Shown here one piece after another: positions 10,236 through 22,989 of a stretch of 64,000 bases of DNA. Numbering within the stretch: the first letter of the stretch is position 1; every line of letters starts with the position of its first letter. Position numbers and translations under genes: made by a program. The notes under the pieces were generated by a model. It saw only the letters and a program-made list of their open reading frames with translations. It made no database searches and was not told where the DNA came from. The stretch covers positions 13,190,450 through 13,254,449 of the forward strand of contig CP136069.1 in NCBI GenBank assembly GCA_032622095.1, in the 5' to 3' direction. The stretch comes from Siphonodentalium dalli (taxonomy: Eukaryota > Mollusca > Scaphopoda > Gadilida > Siphonodentaliidae).

Positions 10236-12650
10236 TTTTTACCTAACATTTTGTCAAAATTTTTGGATCATGGTCAACCCTGGGCAATCTTTATCATGCC
10301 AAGAACCGGTTAATACTACGAAAACTGTAAATATAAGTTTTTGACCCCAAATTTGGTCGAATATATTTTACCTCCAATTTTGATAACTTTTTGTGTGATC
10401 TGACTTCTTTGGTTCAGTACCAACAGCTAGTTGTCGTTATCGGGTCAAAAACCGGTAATAACTATGAAAACAAAATAATTTGTCTTTTTATCAGAAATTG
10501 TGGTGAAATTTAACTATTTGGCAACATTTTCAATATTATCTTACATCTATGGTCGAGGACCACACCACCACAGTAGTCTTTATCCAGTCAAATCCGGACA
10601 AAACTAGGAATACTGTAAGGTTCGATTTTTAACTCCAAATATAGACAAAATTTTAACAACTTTTTGGTACCATCTTACTTGCTTGGTTCGGGCCAACCCA
10701 CAACAGTCTTTATCTGGCTAAAAACCGGCAAAAACTGGATCACTTGATTTTTGTCCCGAAATTGTGTCGAAACTAGTAAAAACTACACATTTTCGGTTTA
10801 ATCTTACCTCTATGGTCGGTGCCACACCAAAGTCTTTATCCAGTCAAAATCTAGTCAAAACTACAAATCTATCAAATTTGATTTGTCTTTTTACCCCATA
10901 TTTTCACTACTTTTTGGTGTCAACCCCCATAAGTCCTTATCTGGTCAAAATCCGGTAAAAACTACGAAAACTGTAAACTTCGATTTTTGACCGCAAACTT
11001 TGTTAAAAGTTTGGCAACTGTTTGGTGTCATCTAACGTCTATCGTCGGGGACCACCCACAGTTGTCTGGTCAAAAGTCGGTCAAAACTACGAATACGGTC
11101 AAATTAAATTTGTGCCACTTTTTGTGTCAGCCTACTTGTACGGTCGTGGGCCACACCCCAGCAGGATTTAACAGGTCAATATCCGGTCAGAACTACGAAT
11201 ACGGTCAAATTCGATAATATTTGACTCCAAAGTAAGTTAAAAATTTGGGAACTTTATGGTGTCTGCTTACTTACTTGGTTCTGGTTAAAAACCCGTAAAA
11301 ACTACGAAAACTTAAACATTTAAGTAAAAAAATTTACCCGAAATTTTGGCAACTTTCTGGAGTCATCTTACTTGTATTATCGGGGGCAGTCACATAGTAG
11401 TCTATATCCTGTCAAAATCCGATAAAAACTACGAAAACCACCAGGGGGGGGGGGGGGGGTCGAAAAAAATATCAGGCAGTTATGGCATTTTTTCCCTTTC
11501 GATCATTTTTTGTACCCACCCACCCCCACCGCCAAATTTTTTTCCGTTTTCGGCAGTTTTTTCCGACCATTTTTTGACACCCACCCCCCTTTTAACACTA
11601 AAACAGAGATTTGCGGGGGGAAATTCACTGTAAACAGCTGTATATGAATTTCTGTGCATACTATTTATCTTGGATGTTAACATGGACATGTAAATAGGAA
11701 TGAGTCATTTTGAGGTCATTCGGCCAAAAAAAACATGGCTGCCAGCGGCCATCTTGGATTTCAAAATTTGCAACAAAATACAACACAATAACTGCCTGCA
11801 GTCAGTTTACAGTTTGAATTACATTATTTCTCTCATTCAAAGTGGTTTTGAAGCCCAACTCATTGCCAAAACACTAAAAAACAAGCAGGAAATTTTTGTT
11901 TTAGTTGCGGAAAAAATTGCTTGTTGGTGGCTTTAACCACCCACCCACCCCGGTATACGTGCCGGATTCCCCCCCCCCCCCCTGCGAAAACTGGAAAATA
12001 ACTTTTGATGGCCCCAAATTGTCAACATTTTTACAACTATGTAGCAACTTTTGAGCTTCTTCTTATATCTATAGTCAGGGTGACGCCCGCAGTAGTTTTT
12101 ATTCGGTAAAATTCGGTAAAAACTACGAAAACTATAACACTAGATTTTATACCTCAAATTTTGTCGAAATTTTGAATACTTTCTGGTGTTGTCTGACTTG
12201 TTTCGTTCACGGCCAACCATCGGAAGTAATTTTCTGTTAAATCCAGTAAACACTACGAATATTCGACAATTCGATTTTTGACCCCGAAATGTTGTCTAAA
12301 TTTGAGGAAATTATCGGTTTCATCTTACTTCTATGGTCGGGGCTACACCATAGTCTTTATGCAGTCAAAATCCAGACAAAACTATGAAAACTCTATCGTT
12401 CGATTTTCGACAGCAAACTTTGTGAAAATGTTGGCAACTTATTTAGTTGTCATCTTACTTTTATAGACGTGACCACCCCACAATTGTCTTTATCCTACTT
12501 GTTTTGTCCTGGACCACATCAGGCTTTCTCTGGTCAAAATCCTGTCAAAATTATGAATACGGTAAAATTCGATTTTTTTTTACCCAAAGTAAGTTAACAT
12601 TTTGGAAACTTCTTTGGTGTCTTATCCGGCATGTGGGGACGAAAGGGCCA
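10236..12650. repeat. Degenerate satellite, about 105-170 bp period, about 15 units
   Basis: Each unit carries the word GGTCAAAANCCGGTAAAAAC followed by TACGAA and then GATTTTTGACCCCAAA. Copies of the word lie near 10443, 10588, 10717, 10841, 10943, 11067, 11175, 11283, 11410, 12105, 12235, 12362 and 12533. Units differ strongly from one another, so the array is old. It is split at 11442-11984 by a younger insertion. Confidence 0.85.
11442..11984. mobile_element. 543-bp element with CAGGGG/CCCCTG ends inserted in the satellite
   Basis: The element starts CAG plus a G run and ends with a C run plus CTG, and interrupts one satellite unit. Near-identical flanking words ACGAAAAC (11431-11438) and GCGAAAAC (11984-11991) may be the duplicated target or simply neighbouring satellite sequence. 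A diverged copy in opposite orientation lies at 50055-50570. Subterminal blocks CAGGCAGTTATGGC and the reverse of GGTATACGTGCCGG are also inverted. The frames inside are artefacts of G/T-rich sequence. Confidence 0.75.
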
Positions 12651-12659
12651 TAATTATAA

Positions 12660-12812
12660 CTTACTATTTTAAGTCTAACATAATATTTTGATTCTAATAT
12701 TTTAATGCTAACTTGATATTTTAACTCTAACTTAATATTTCAATTTAAGTTAATATTTTAATTCTAATATTTCAGTTTTAAATCAACATTTTAACTCTGA
12801 CTTAATATTCAA
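12660..12812. repeat. AT-rich minisatellite, about 20-bp unit
   Basis: Imperfect repeats of TAATATTTTAACTCTAACTT occur with many single-base changes. Confidence 0.7.
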
Positions 12813-12869
12813 ATATAGATCTCCGATTTGAAAAGTAAATATTAAAACAAACATAAAACGAATATATTG

Positions 12870-13760
12870 AGTTGGAATTGTGACCCGATTGGCCCACGCG
12901 CATGCTGTAACAATTCTACCGAAAGACGTCGCTGCGATCGGACCGCGGAAATTGCCAATCGAGCAAGCTTTCCCGGCGTCGCTATCTTTGTCGATGCGCG
13001 ATGCGGCGTTTCTGTTGGATCTTATTTGTCCCTATGAGAACAATGGTTCCCGTTGTCAATAATTTGATGGTTATCTATAGATACAAGGGGCGCTTCAGAC
13101 AGGAACATAACAATAATTATCATATAATAATACATAATTATGTTGAGATGTATTTCAAGCCATATAGTAAAATGCCATGGCAGTAAAATGTTCGATTATA
13201 TCGGTTTCCAAAGCATGTGCTGAGTATATTTCTTTTATGTAATATAGGAATGGGTCGGCAAGTATTAGATCATGTCACGAATTTCTATTTGATGTTCTGA
13301 CGAGGAACTTTGTAGAATTCAGCACACAACGCAGGGACTATATTTCGTTGTTAGCACTAAATTACCATTGTTTTGGCTTCGGGGAAAACAATATTTGATT
13401 CGAGTCGAGAAACCCTCTCATCAAAGCTCAGCGTGATCAGATATCGATTTTTGAGGTTTGTTATTTCTCGAGATGTGCATTATTTGTGGCCAAGAACAAC
13501 GTTGTCAAACGGATGGTCTCGGACAACATTGCGGATGAAGATGGATAACTCTAAAATCATGTGTTAGTACGGCCAATTTTTTTCGTGATAATACGGCCAT
13601 ATTTCGTTGAACAGAATGTTGATAAATAACACGTTTTCGGAAATTTGATACCATAGTTGACAGTGGTTAGCATTATTTTTTTTGCAATTAATCGATTCTA
13701 ATAATTAAAGCGTATTTTGAAGAAATGTTTTTGTTGTTGTATCTTTATAATATGGGGACC
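12870..13760. repeat. Dispersed repeat shared with 39360-39990
   Basis: Blocks such as TTGGATCTTATTTGTCC (13015-13031) match the second locus in direct orientation. Others, including TTATTTCTCGAGATG (13461-13475) and a block near 13690-13730, match it in reverse. The family therefore has internal inverted structure. GC rises between 12880 and 13010. A frame there at 12880-13062 contains HAVTILPKDV, which faintly recalls histone H3. Confidence 0.5.
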
Positions 13761-13878
13761 GTCTGATCGGATTGAGTATCTTCAACTTATATTTAGTCCG
13801 TGAGGTACACCTTGGTATACCCAGAGAGTTAGGATGCATAGCATTCGTGGAGATTATAGGAGTATAGATAATTAACCA

Positions 13879-14177
13879 ATTAAAGTGATGTGAAACACTT
13901 AGGTATGGTGATCAAATAGAAATGGATAATAATCTTGCTCAAAGTTGTTATTTTACGAATATTAATCCAAATTGACATCACACATCGTCATTCGTATGTA
14001 TTAATTAAATGCACTGACTCGATGACGAAATCGTTTGTTAGTTTATCGCCAATAGTTGCGTCCCGAATCTGATGTAAATATTTACAATTGAGCGTCGTTC
14101 AGACGATTCTTTTAAATTTTCGGCGATTTTAGTAGAATGCTACATTCCCCAGGTTTGCATAGCGCCTGAGTACTAAC
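13879..14177 (+). mobile_element. MITE-like repeat, copy 1 of 2 (second at 37600-37940)
   Basis: The sequence begins ATTAAAGTGATGTGAAACAC and ends near CGCCTGAGTACTAAC. The second copy matches along about 300 bp with small indels. The terminal word AAAGTGATGTGAAAC also appears reversed at about 22190-22206, marking a third fragment. Confidence 0.7.
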
Positions 14178-15183
14178 CACAGGGGCCTGTAACTCCCTCC
14201 GCTGTCCGCCCCCCCCTTTTGTGCTGCCCATATATACGCCGCTGCTATATACGCGCCTGCTTCACGCTAATGGTATAATAATAGCACAATGGTAACTGTA
14301 GAAATTCACCTTTTTACCATCACTCGCCGATCGATCAAATATAGCTCATTCACACCAGTAATGCCACAGATATAACCACGGATGTATCGGCGAAGAATTC
14401 ATCTTTCAAGCAATACCACAAACTCCCATCAAAACCATTCATATACATAACATTTGATAATTTTTTAACCACCGAATATTGTCTCCGAAGACCGTAAATT
14501 TTCATTTTGATCCGGCTCAGAACAAAATGTCCGAAATCTTCCCATAACTTCACCCCCCGCGCGGCTTACCATAATTAAAAATCGGCCATACGATCAACTA
14601 AACGTTTAGCGCTCAGTGATTTCTTGTCGGCTAATAATTTATTTACTCATACAAATCAACAGATCGTCAGTAAACAATTTCTATAGAGGAGAAATCTGTC
14701 GATAATTCCAACTTTAAAACAAAAATTTTGTGGCGCTGTTGAACGCGCGTCATTGTGTCTCCAGATTATAAAAACACCACACAATTTTTATTGTATTTGA
14801 CCAGGAACCTTCCAGCAATATTGAGCTGAGAACAGCCTGTATACACACATCAATTGCCGCCCATACACGAGTTACCACTTCCTTCTATCATAGAATATTC
14901 AGATGATGAAGATATATTCTTCCCTCTGTCAGTATATCGAGGCGAAAAAGAAGACACGCCGCATTTTGGAACATGATATTGTAAAAAGGGAGAAGAAAAA
15001 ATAAGGCCCATTCGTCTATCTAATCATACACGATCTGTATTTTGATTGAACACTAATTCGTGGGATATTTGTGGGTAACAACGAGCACTGGAGCAGTTTG
15101 CATTTATACTACATTACATCTCATATGACATTACAAAGAGAAGCAGAGCGAGAGAAGTTCTTTGTCCAAAGCAGATAATCAGG
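14178..15183. other. No gene seen
   Basis: Short frames only; no motif or element was recognised. Confidence 0.4.
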
Positions 15184-15900
15184 GAGCCTGCTGGGTTCTA
15201 TTTACACAATCGCGTACGATAGGTTTGATGTCCCAGATTTGTTACACCCCAGGAACGTTCAAAGAAATCGGATATCTTAAGTTCCGCATTCCTGGCGTTT
15301 ATGGACCAGCGATCCCACGAAAACCACAACAATTACTTATATTTGCACTTTTGAGTATAAAGCTGATTTTTGTATTAATAGTGCTCCAGCAATTACTGAT
15401 CAACCATACACAGTTTCTGAAACGAAACTTCCTGGCGTTTTCTTTTCGGAAGGGTTTTTTTGATGGTACCCATAAAACCCCATAATTCACTTCTATTTGC
15501 ATTTTTTAATACAAAGCTGATTTTTACATTATAGTGCTCCAGCAATCACTGATCAATAATACACAATTTCTGAAACAAAATTTCCTGGTGTTTTCATTTC
15601 AGAGGGGGGTTTCTGATAGTACCCCCAAAACCCCAAAAAATTACTTCTATTTGCACTTTCGAGTACAAAGTTGATTTCCATATTAATAGTACTCTAGTCA
15701 TCACTGATAAATAATACACAATTTCTGAACCAAACTACCTCGGCGTTTTCATTTCAGAATTTAAAGTCCCCCAAAAACCCGAAAATTTACTTTTATTTGC
15801 ACAAAAAGCTGATATTTTCCTCAATAGTTATCCAGTTATCGCTGATCATAAAACATCGTTTAAGAAACGAAATTCCGTGCGTTTTCATTTAAAAAGCACA
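15184..15900 (+). repeat. Dispersed element with 140-155-bp internal tandem units, long copy
   Basis: A unique head (15184-15290, from GAGCCTGCTGGGTTC) is followed by about five units marked by CCTGGCGTTTTC-like words at about 15291, 15431, 15583, 15738 and 15876. A reversed copy with the same head and about three units lies at 19740-20195. A further degenerate unit may sit at about 16090-16160. Confidence 0.8.
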
Positions 15901-16464
15901 GGTCACCCGAAAATAATTTACCCTACCCCAATAATAGTTAATCATATAGGAGTAAGTATTATTGGGGTGGGTAATTTTTGTTCTGGGGATATGTGTTAAG
16001 GAGATGGTGGGTTAGAATTAAGTACCCAACAAAAACCCGAAAAAATAGTTTTATTTGCACTGCCGTGCGCACAGATATTTTTTCTTAATACTATCTCCAC
16101 TATCATCACTGTTCACAGACCAAATGGTAAAACAAAACGAAATCACTCGGCGAATTCATTAAAAATGGTGTAGAAAATTATAAGATAATACAATGTTATG
16201 GACTCCGTACGTTCATACGCTGTCAAATTTACTTGGCAAGTTTGTCGGAATTTCGTTGTAGAAGCCCTGTAGCTAAGCTAGATATGTATGATTCTTGGTC
16301 AGAATCAATGGCGTAGTAACACCTAGCATTTCATATTCTCATATAAAAGCGATAAAACAATGCAATATTGCTTTTAATTAAACGTGACTTTGTTAGGTAT
16401 TTATTATAAGCTGCACACTCATGTATTATGTGAAGCCTGTGTTCTATGAACTCTTTCATGTGGG
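15901..16464. other. No gene seen
   Basis: Contains the pair CCCTACCCCAATAATA (15920-15935) and TATTATTGGGGTGGG (15957-15971), a small hairpin. Nothing else was recognised. Confidence 0.4.
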
Positions 16465-16786
16465 ACATTCCCATTTATGATTCGATGTTTATTCGAAAGT
16501 ATGTTGTTGCTACATGTCCAACATGTTGCATGAAGATGTGTTTATTTATTATTTATTTTAATACGGACTTTTAGATAGCCGTGGGTTCACGCCTTCCGGT
16601 TACCAGTCGATTCATCACGCTGGTTTTTATCTGCCTGCTCGGTGTGTCGGTGTGGTGCTTGCGGACCTTGCCAATAAGTTATCATTCCTGACATCCCCTT
16701 TGGCATAATTGCCATAAACCATAAAACATTCCCATTTATGATTCGATATTTATTCGAAAGTATGTTGTTGCTACATGTCCAACATG
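16465..16786. repeat. 61-bp direct repeats flanking a 200-bp insert
   Basis: Segments 16465-16525 and 16726-16786 are identical apart from one base, start ACATTCCCATTTATGATTCG and end GTCCAACATG. The intervening 200 bp is unrelated and more GC-rich, and ends with AAACCATAAA. The layout suggests a segment duplication around an insert; 61 bp is too long for an ordinary transposon target duplication. Confidence 0.8.
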
Positions 16787-17949
16787 ATACCTAAAACACC
16801 GCCTCATACCATCGGATAGAATGATGTATCCCCATCAGGGACACAATCCTGCACAATGGGAAAAGACAATGTAAAGTATGACCGCGTTGGGAATTTCTTC
16901 GAAAGCTGCAGAACTATACAGACATTTGAAGCGAGGACGATGACAGATTTATGTCAAGTATAAACACGGGCAGAATTGATTGCTGGTGTCAGAACCCGGC
17001 TAAACAAAATCATTCTGCTCTCGGCGCCAACTCAAGAGTTATTCATGAGTTGATATCCAACGTCATGGGAGTTTTCAAACGTGGGCGAGCAACTCTCCGT
17101 GACCAGTTTTCTAATTGATTTTACAGATAAACTTTCGTCGTCTATACTTTCTGAGTCCTACTTTCTGGAGAAGCCCTTTAGCTAAGATCTGTATGATTCT
17201 TCTCCAGAATCAATTGTGCAGTGACACCTAGCATTTCATATTCGCATATAAGCGAGAAACAATGGAAAATCTACAATATGCAATGTTTTTGTCATTTTTT
17301 TCGTGCAGAATCGGGGGAACAACATTTTCAAAATCCGCTTTGGGGGGAATTTTATAGAGTTCTTTGAAAAAAAGGTCCTATTTACGTGTATAGCTTTATT
17401 ATTATATATTTCGTTCCTTGTGGAGTTATTAAAAATCATTATTGTTGTCATTACAAAGTCCAAAATAGAGGACCAAATGGTGTCCGGAAGTGGTCAAATT
17501 GTGCAAATTTCGCTACATTTTACCAGATAATTCCATTTTTTTTTTAGAAAAAAAAATATACCATGCTAAATCGATATCTGATAATAATGAGCCATATCAC
17601 GAGGATTTGGCCATTCAGTGTCCATCAAATTAAAATAGATTTAAAACACAATATTGAAGAAAAATCTATTATTATTGTAATTCCCAGAGGGAATTGAACT
17701 CACCAGTGTACTGAATAATGAATACCAATACGATGGCAGATATGAACCATTAATGCCCATTTTAGCAGAAACGATGGCGTCAATATCCGAAATAGGGACA
17801 AAATGGCGACCGGCAGCAGTAAAATTAGGCAAGTTTGGCTAAAGGTCACCAGACTGTTTCCATGGCATCGGAAATAAAAAATATTATATTTTCATTAATT
17901 TATATTGTAACTAAATCTTCTCATATAATTTATAGCCAATAATCCTATA
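16787..17949. other. No gene seen
   Basis: AT-rich with poly(A) and poly(T) runs near 17540. A small hairpin TTCCCAGAGGGAA lies at about 17681-17693. No coding signal was recognised. Confidence 0.4.
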
Positions 17950-19560
17950 TGCCATGAGTTGAGTGTCAAACGCCACCAAATTTGTATCCAAATATATCCA
18001 ATGAGTGTCCAAAACCACTTAACAAGTGTCATCTAAGGAGCTTAAGTCCACGCATCGGGGGTCTCAAATCACCATCTTAATTAATATAGTATACCAAACC
18101 AACACAGTCCATAGAACGGGCACCCTAATTGCCAACCAGTGTCCCGAACCACCCAATACGCATCCCAATCGACTCAACTAGTGTCGCAAACAATCGAAAT
18201 GGTGTCCAAACACACCCTAATGCGTAGTCCAAACCATCCAACGATTGACTCCATAAATCATCCAGATAATGTCCCAAATCATGCACTTGGTGTCCCAAAC
18301 CTCACAACGAGCATCTCAAACCATCAGTTGAGAACCCCACACCATCTCATGTGTGTCCAATAAAACCAATCAATGAGTGTTCACACCCATACAATGTCTG
18401 TCCCATGCAACAAGACGATTACCTCAAACCACCAGAACCAAGGATGCCTAAAAAAACGCCTGGTGTCTAAAACCACCCCATGCAGAATGTTCTACACCAT
18501 CGAATGATTGTCACAACTATTATACAAAATCATCCATCGGATATCTCGAACAACCCAGCGAGTGTCTCTTGGTTTGGACTGTAAACCCAATGGATGGTTT
18601 GGAACACTCATTTGATGGTCTTAACCCTTGACCGTAGCTTCTTGAATTTTTGCGAAAATCCTGTGCCATAGGGCGCATCGCATATATAAGAACATACATT
18701 GGCCTAACATTACTTACCTTGGCCATGTAAGCCACATAATTCTCATAACATATGCAAGACTCCCTTTAGGCGACTCGCATATATGGGAGAATGCATGGCA
18801 CAGGATCATTAATGCCGTATCAGCGCATCACCCATCATGAAATGGTTGAATACTCGAAGGAGGGTTTTGTACACTTGTTTGGATGTATTGAGATGCAAGT
18901 TCGTAGATGGTTTGTGACACCATTTAGATGGATTGGGAACTCAATGGCTGGTTTTTGATACTAGTTTTATGGTTTGGGTCACTCGCTGGGTGGTTTGTGA
19001 CACCCATTGCATGGTTTGAGACACCAGTTGGGTTGTTTTGGACACTCGACTTGAATATATGGGACACACGTATGGTTGAATGTGATACTTGTCGATTTGT
19101 CCAATGATTCGGCCATTTAATTGATTGAGACTACTTTTGGTTGTTTGGACCTATGTGGTTAGGAACATCAGTTGCATTGTTCGGGGCACTACCGTGCACT
19201 GTAGCTTGGAACAATCGTTGCAGGGTTGCAACACTGATCGGGGTAATTTAAATGGCCTGTATTTCTCATTGTGTAGGCATGGACACCAGGTACATGACTC
19301 GGGGGACCATCTATGTGGGTTGGGAACCAGTTTCATATGGTTTTGGGCACTACAGGGTGATTTGGGAAACTCGTTGGTTATTTATTATGCTTTACTCGGG
19401 ACAATATTTGAATTTGGGGCACCAGACGTATGGCTTGGGGGTACTCATATATTGCTTTTAGATACTATGTAGGTGGCTCAGTATATTGTTTGGTACACTC
19501 GTTGTGTGGTTTGGGACACTCATTTGATGCATTCTGAAACAAGTTGGTGGCTTTGGAAAC
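17950..19560. repeat. Head-to-head arrays of 21-28-bp degenerate repeats around a palindrome
   Basis: From 17950 to about 18580 the plus strand repeats variants of AGTGTCCCAAACCATC. From about 18580 to 19560 the reverse complement, GGTTTGGGACACTCGTTG-like, is repeated. The orientation switch lies next to the palindromic element at 18659-18805. Units are strongly diverged, so few pair exactly, but the polarity change is clear. Frames here are repeat artefacts. Confidence 0.75.
18659..18805. mobile_element. Degraded paired palindromic element
   Basis: Outer ends CCTGTGCC / GGCACAGG and inner ends GGCCTAACATT / TGTAAGCC match the composite at 2753-2982. The internal palindromes are decayed. The flanking sequence TTTTTGCGAAAAT outside the left end is shared, reversed, with 39206-39216, so the mobile unit is larger than the palindrome pair. 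Confidence 0.75.
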
Positions 19561-19739
19561 TAGTATGATGGCATATATATATATCACTACTTATTGGCTT
19601 TATATTTATTCGATATTTGAAGATTTAGTTTAAAAAGTTAAAAAGTTAGAAATTAAAAAAAGCACTTCAATTGTTGACTTCCGATTGCCATTTCCGTCGT
19701 CATTTTTGAAAACTCCGGTTATGACTTACTGTTATCGTA

Positions 19740-20195
19740 TTGGGGTTTTGGGGGTACTACCAGAAACCCCCCTTTGTAATGAAAACGCCAGGGAATTTTG
19801 TTTCAGAAATTGTGTATTATTGATCATTTATTGCTGGAGCACTATCAATGTAAAAATCAACTTTGTATTAAAAAATGCAAATAGAAGTGATTTATGGGGT
19901 TTTATGGGTACCATAAAAAAAACCCTTCCGAAATGAAAACGCCAGGAAATTCGTTTCAGAAATTGTGTATTATTGGTCAGCGATTACTGGAGCACTACTA
20001 ATATAAAAAATCATCTTTGTACTCAAATGTGCAAATAGAAGTCATTTTTTGGGGGTTTTTGTGGGGTCTCTGGTCCCAAAACGCCAGGAATGCGGAACTT
20101 AAGAAATCGGATTTCTTTGAACGTTCCTGGGGTGGAACAAACCTGTGGCAACAAACCTTTCGTACGCAATTGTGCAAATAGAACCCAGCAGGCTC
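19740..20195 (-). repeat. Dispersed element with about 150-bp tandem units, short copy
   Basis: This is the reverse complement of the 15184-15900 repeat, with the head at 20090-20195 and about three units marked by AACGCCAGGAA-like words near 19785, 19938 and 20080. Copy number of the internal unit therefore differs between the two loci. Confidence 0.8.
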
Positions 20196-20339
20196 TCGGA
20201 CTAAGAGGCTTGTCATTTGCTTCCGGTACTGGAACTATATATTGAATATTGATACCAAACAAATCTATATCTGCATTTGCGAATGTCTGTCTGTCTGACT
20301 GTGTTCTATAGACATTTACAGGGGACCACCTACATGTAG

Positions 20340-21740
20340 ATGGCACAAAAGGGGTCTAATAGGGGTAACATTTTACGAGAAAGATAATGGCGAGGGTTAA
20401 AATTTTCCAAAGTGACGCCGTTGTTGTCATGGGCAGAAAAGGGAGGGGCGGCAGAAAACAATTGTCGCCGATTGCTACCAAACTTATATATATAATTATC
20501 CCCATAATATGAGGAATCTAATGGTGTGGTTTAAATATGTCAAAATTCGCGCGGTTCGCGTCAGGGATGCCCGGAAGGGGAGAGGGGCACCAAAATTGAT
20601 CAAAATAATGTTAGCGCCCAATTCCACAAAATTTATGCACATTCTTCTTAGATCTTCTCCATGATTTAAAGAAGCCAAATTGGTGTCGTTTGGGTGATAG
20701 ATTTGGGGGGGGGGGGTGGCGGTGTGTAGGTACTAAATCTGATAAGATTGGTTTAGTCGCCGATTGCCACGAAACTTATACAAATTCATCCCCATGGTAT
20801 GAGGTGTCTAATGGCGTGGCTAAAGCTGTCAAAAGTGGCGTCATTCGAGTCAGGGGTGCACTGAATATGAAAGGGAGAGGGGCACCAAAATTGATCACAA
20901 TATTTTTAGCGCCAATTTCCACCAAATTGATACACGTTGGTATCCATGATACGAGGAACCTAATCGATTTTAAAGACATCATATTGGTGCTGCTTTTTGT
21001 AAGAGATGGGGCGGTGTGGGGTGATCACTAAATTTGATAGAAAATTGTTTAGTCGCGGATTAGTACCAAACTTACAAATAATAATCTCCATGATATCAGG
21101 AGTCTAATTGGGTGGTTTAAAGATGTCAAAAGTGGGGCCATTCGAGTCAGGGGTGCCTATAGAGGGAGAGGGACAGAAACATTGATAAACAACATGTTTA
21201 GCGCCGATTTCCACCTGATTGATAAATATTCTAATCGTGTTGTTTAAATGCGCCAAATTGGTGCCTTTTGTGTGAGAGATATGCAATGTTAGCCACAGAT
21301 TTGATGAGAATTAGTATACTCGCCAATTTTCATAAATTGTTTATATATTCATCTCTATAATGAGTCTAAGTGTGTGATTTAATTATGTCAAAAGTGGCGC
21401 CGCTTGAGTCCAAAACAGGAACCGGAGGGTCACCAAACACTTATACAAAAATATGTGTAGTGCAAATTACCATCAAACTCATACATGTTCTTCTTAAATG
21501 ATACAATGAATAAAATATTTGCGAATATCTGTCTGTGTTCTATATATAACTTTAAGGGCCCCAATGCGGTCTAACAGGGGTAACTTTTTACGAGTAAGAT
21601 AATGGTGCGGGTTAAATTTTTCTAAAGTGACGTTGTTGGTGTCAGGGAGGGATATTTTTAGCACATATTTCGACCAAATTGATATATTATTCTTCTCCGT
21701 GATACGAGGAATATAAACGTGTGATTTCGTGAGGATTTCT
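20340..21740. repeat. Degenerate tandem repeat, about 290-bp unit, 4-5 copies
   Basis: Markers such as CGCCGATTGCNACNAAACTT (about 20467, 20760, 21055 and 21325) and AGTGGCGNCATTCGAGTCAG recur every 265-295 bp. A further partial unit ends near 21740. Open frames on either strand (60-113 codons) follow the repeat and are not considered genes. Confidence 0.8.
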
Positions 21741-22989
21741 TAATTTTTTAGAACAGACCCATCGCCTAACATAAACAAATCAAAATCTCGCTGTGCATGG
21801 CACATATAGCTGCTATACATGCAGAGGATATCCTGGACATATCTTTAAAACATCTGTATCTTCAGGAAGATATGATAAATTAGATTGATTGATTCATTGA
21901 TACATCTCTATGTAAAACACAATTGTCGTCTTTTATGTTTTGGAACTAATGTGTTTATGATGTTCTTGTTTCATTTTATAACGTCTGAAGTATACGCAAT
22001 TGTAAATAAATACGTCTGAATTTGGTGGGACGGATTGAACGCGATAAACAAAATCATAATCGCTCCTACTTATATTCCATGTTTAAGAATCATGTTTTGT
22101 GATGCCATTTGGATATACAATTTATGAGAATACGTGTAACACGTTGAGAGCAAGAGTATTCTCTATTCCCACCAAATATCCACAGAGGGTTTCACATCAC
22201 TTTAACCTGGGCAGCGCCGGATAACCCTGCTAGTACTGATAAATACGCAGTTTCACGCACGAGAAACGGACCAAGTGTGAACGACCCAATGATATTATGT
22301 ACATGCATGTTTCTGTGGCTCGTTTTACGCACCCGTAATATGCTCTCTACGCGTAAAACGCACATTAAGGGTGGGTTGACATTGGTTCAGATATGTGTAC
22401 ATTTCTACATGCACACTAGTGTAAACTGGTAGATACAGAAATACACACAGGAATAAAACTGTAATCGTTCGTTTAAAAAAAAATCGTATCCGCTATAGGC
22501 AGTATGACTAATTATTAGTCCGGGCTCACCCGGGTACGCCTGGGCAAGCCCATGGGCAGTATAATACTAGAAAACCATAGTCAGTAATGGTAACGCCCTC
22601 AAGATCATATTATTTGCTATATATAGAATATAACAACTAATGTGGTTATTATGAAAAATCTGTATATTGGTAACGCCTATGTAGTTGATTACATGTGATA
22701 TTTTTTTTCTAATTTCATTTGAAATAGTGGTCTGAGTAGCTCATGAAATAGCATGCAGAATATTAATCGGGCAACAATTTTCTATCTCCGTAACATGGTT
22801 CAAGTACGAGCACGTTTCTAATCACATTCAGTATCCAATTACGCAAATACCGAGTATGTTTAACCACATTTAGTTCACCACCTCCTGCGACAGGGTCAGA
22901 AATACTTGCCAATATACACCCTATGAGGGCGTAATGCTGATCTAAGAATGGCCTCAGGTAACGCACTCCTGATATGGCATCTCGCAAAG
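21741..22989. other. No gene seen; short repeat fragments
   Basis: A reversed terminus GTTTCACATCACTTTAA of the 13879/37600 family lies at about 22190-22206. A block at about 22570-22620 (GGTAACGCCCTCAAGATCAT) matches 56025-56070. No coding signal was seen. Confidence 0.5.

Noticed and set aside
13001-13186. Small frame overlapping the histone-like motif
   Set aside because: Its sequence is shared with the dispersed repeat at 39.4 kb.
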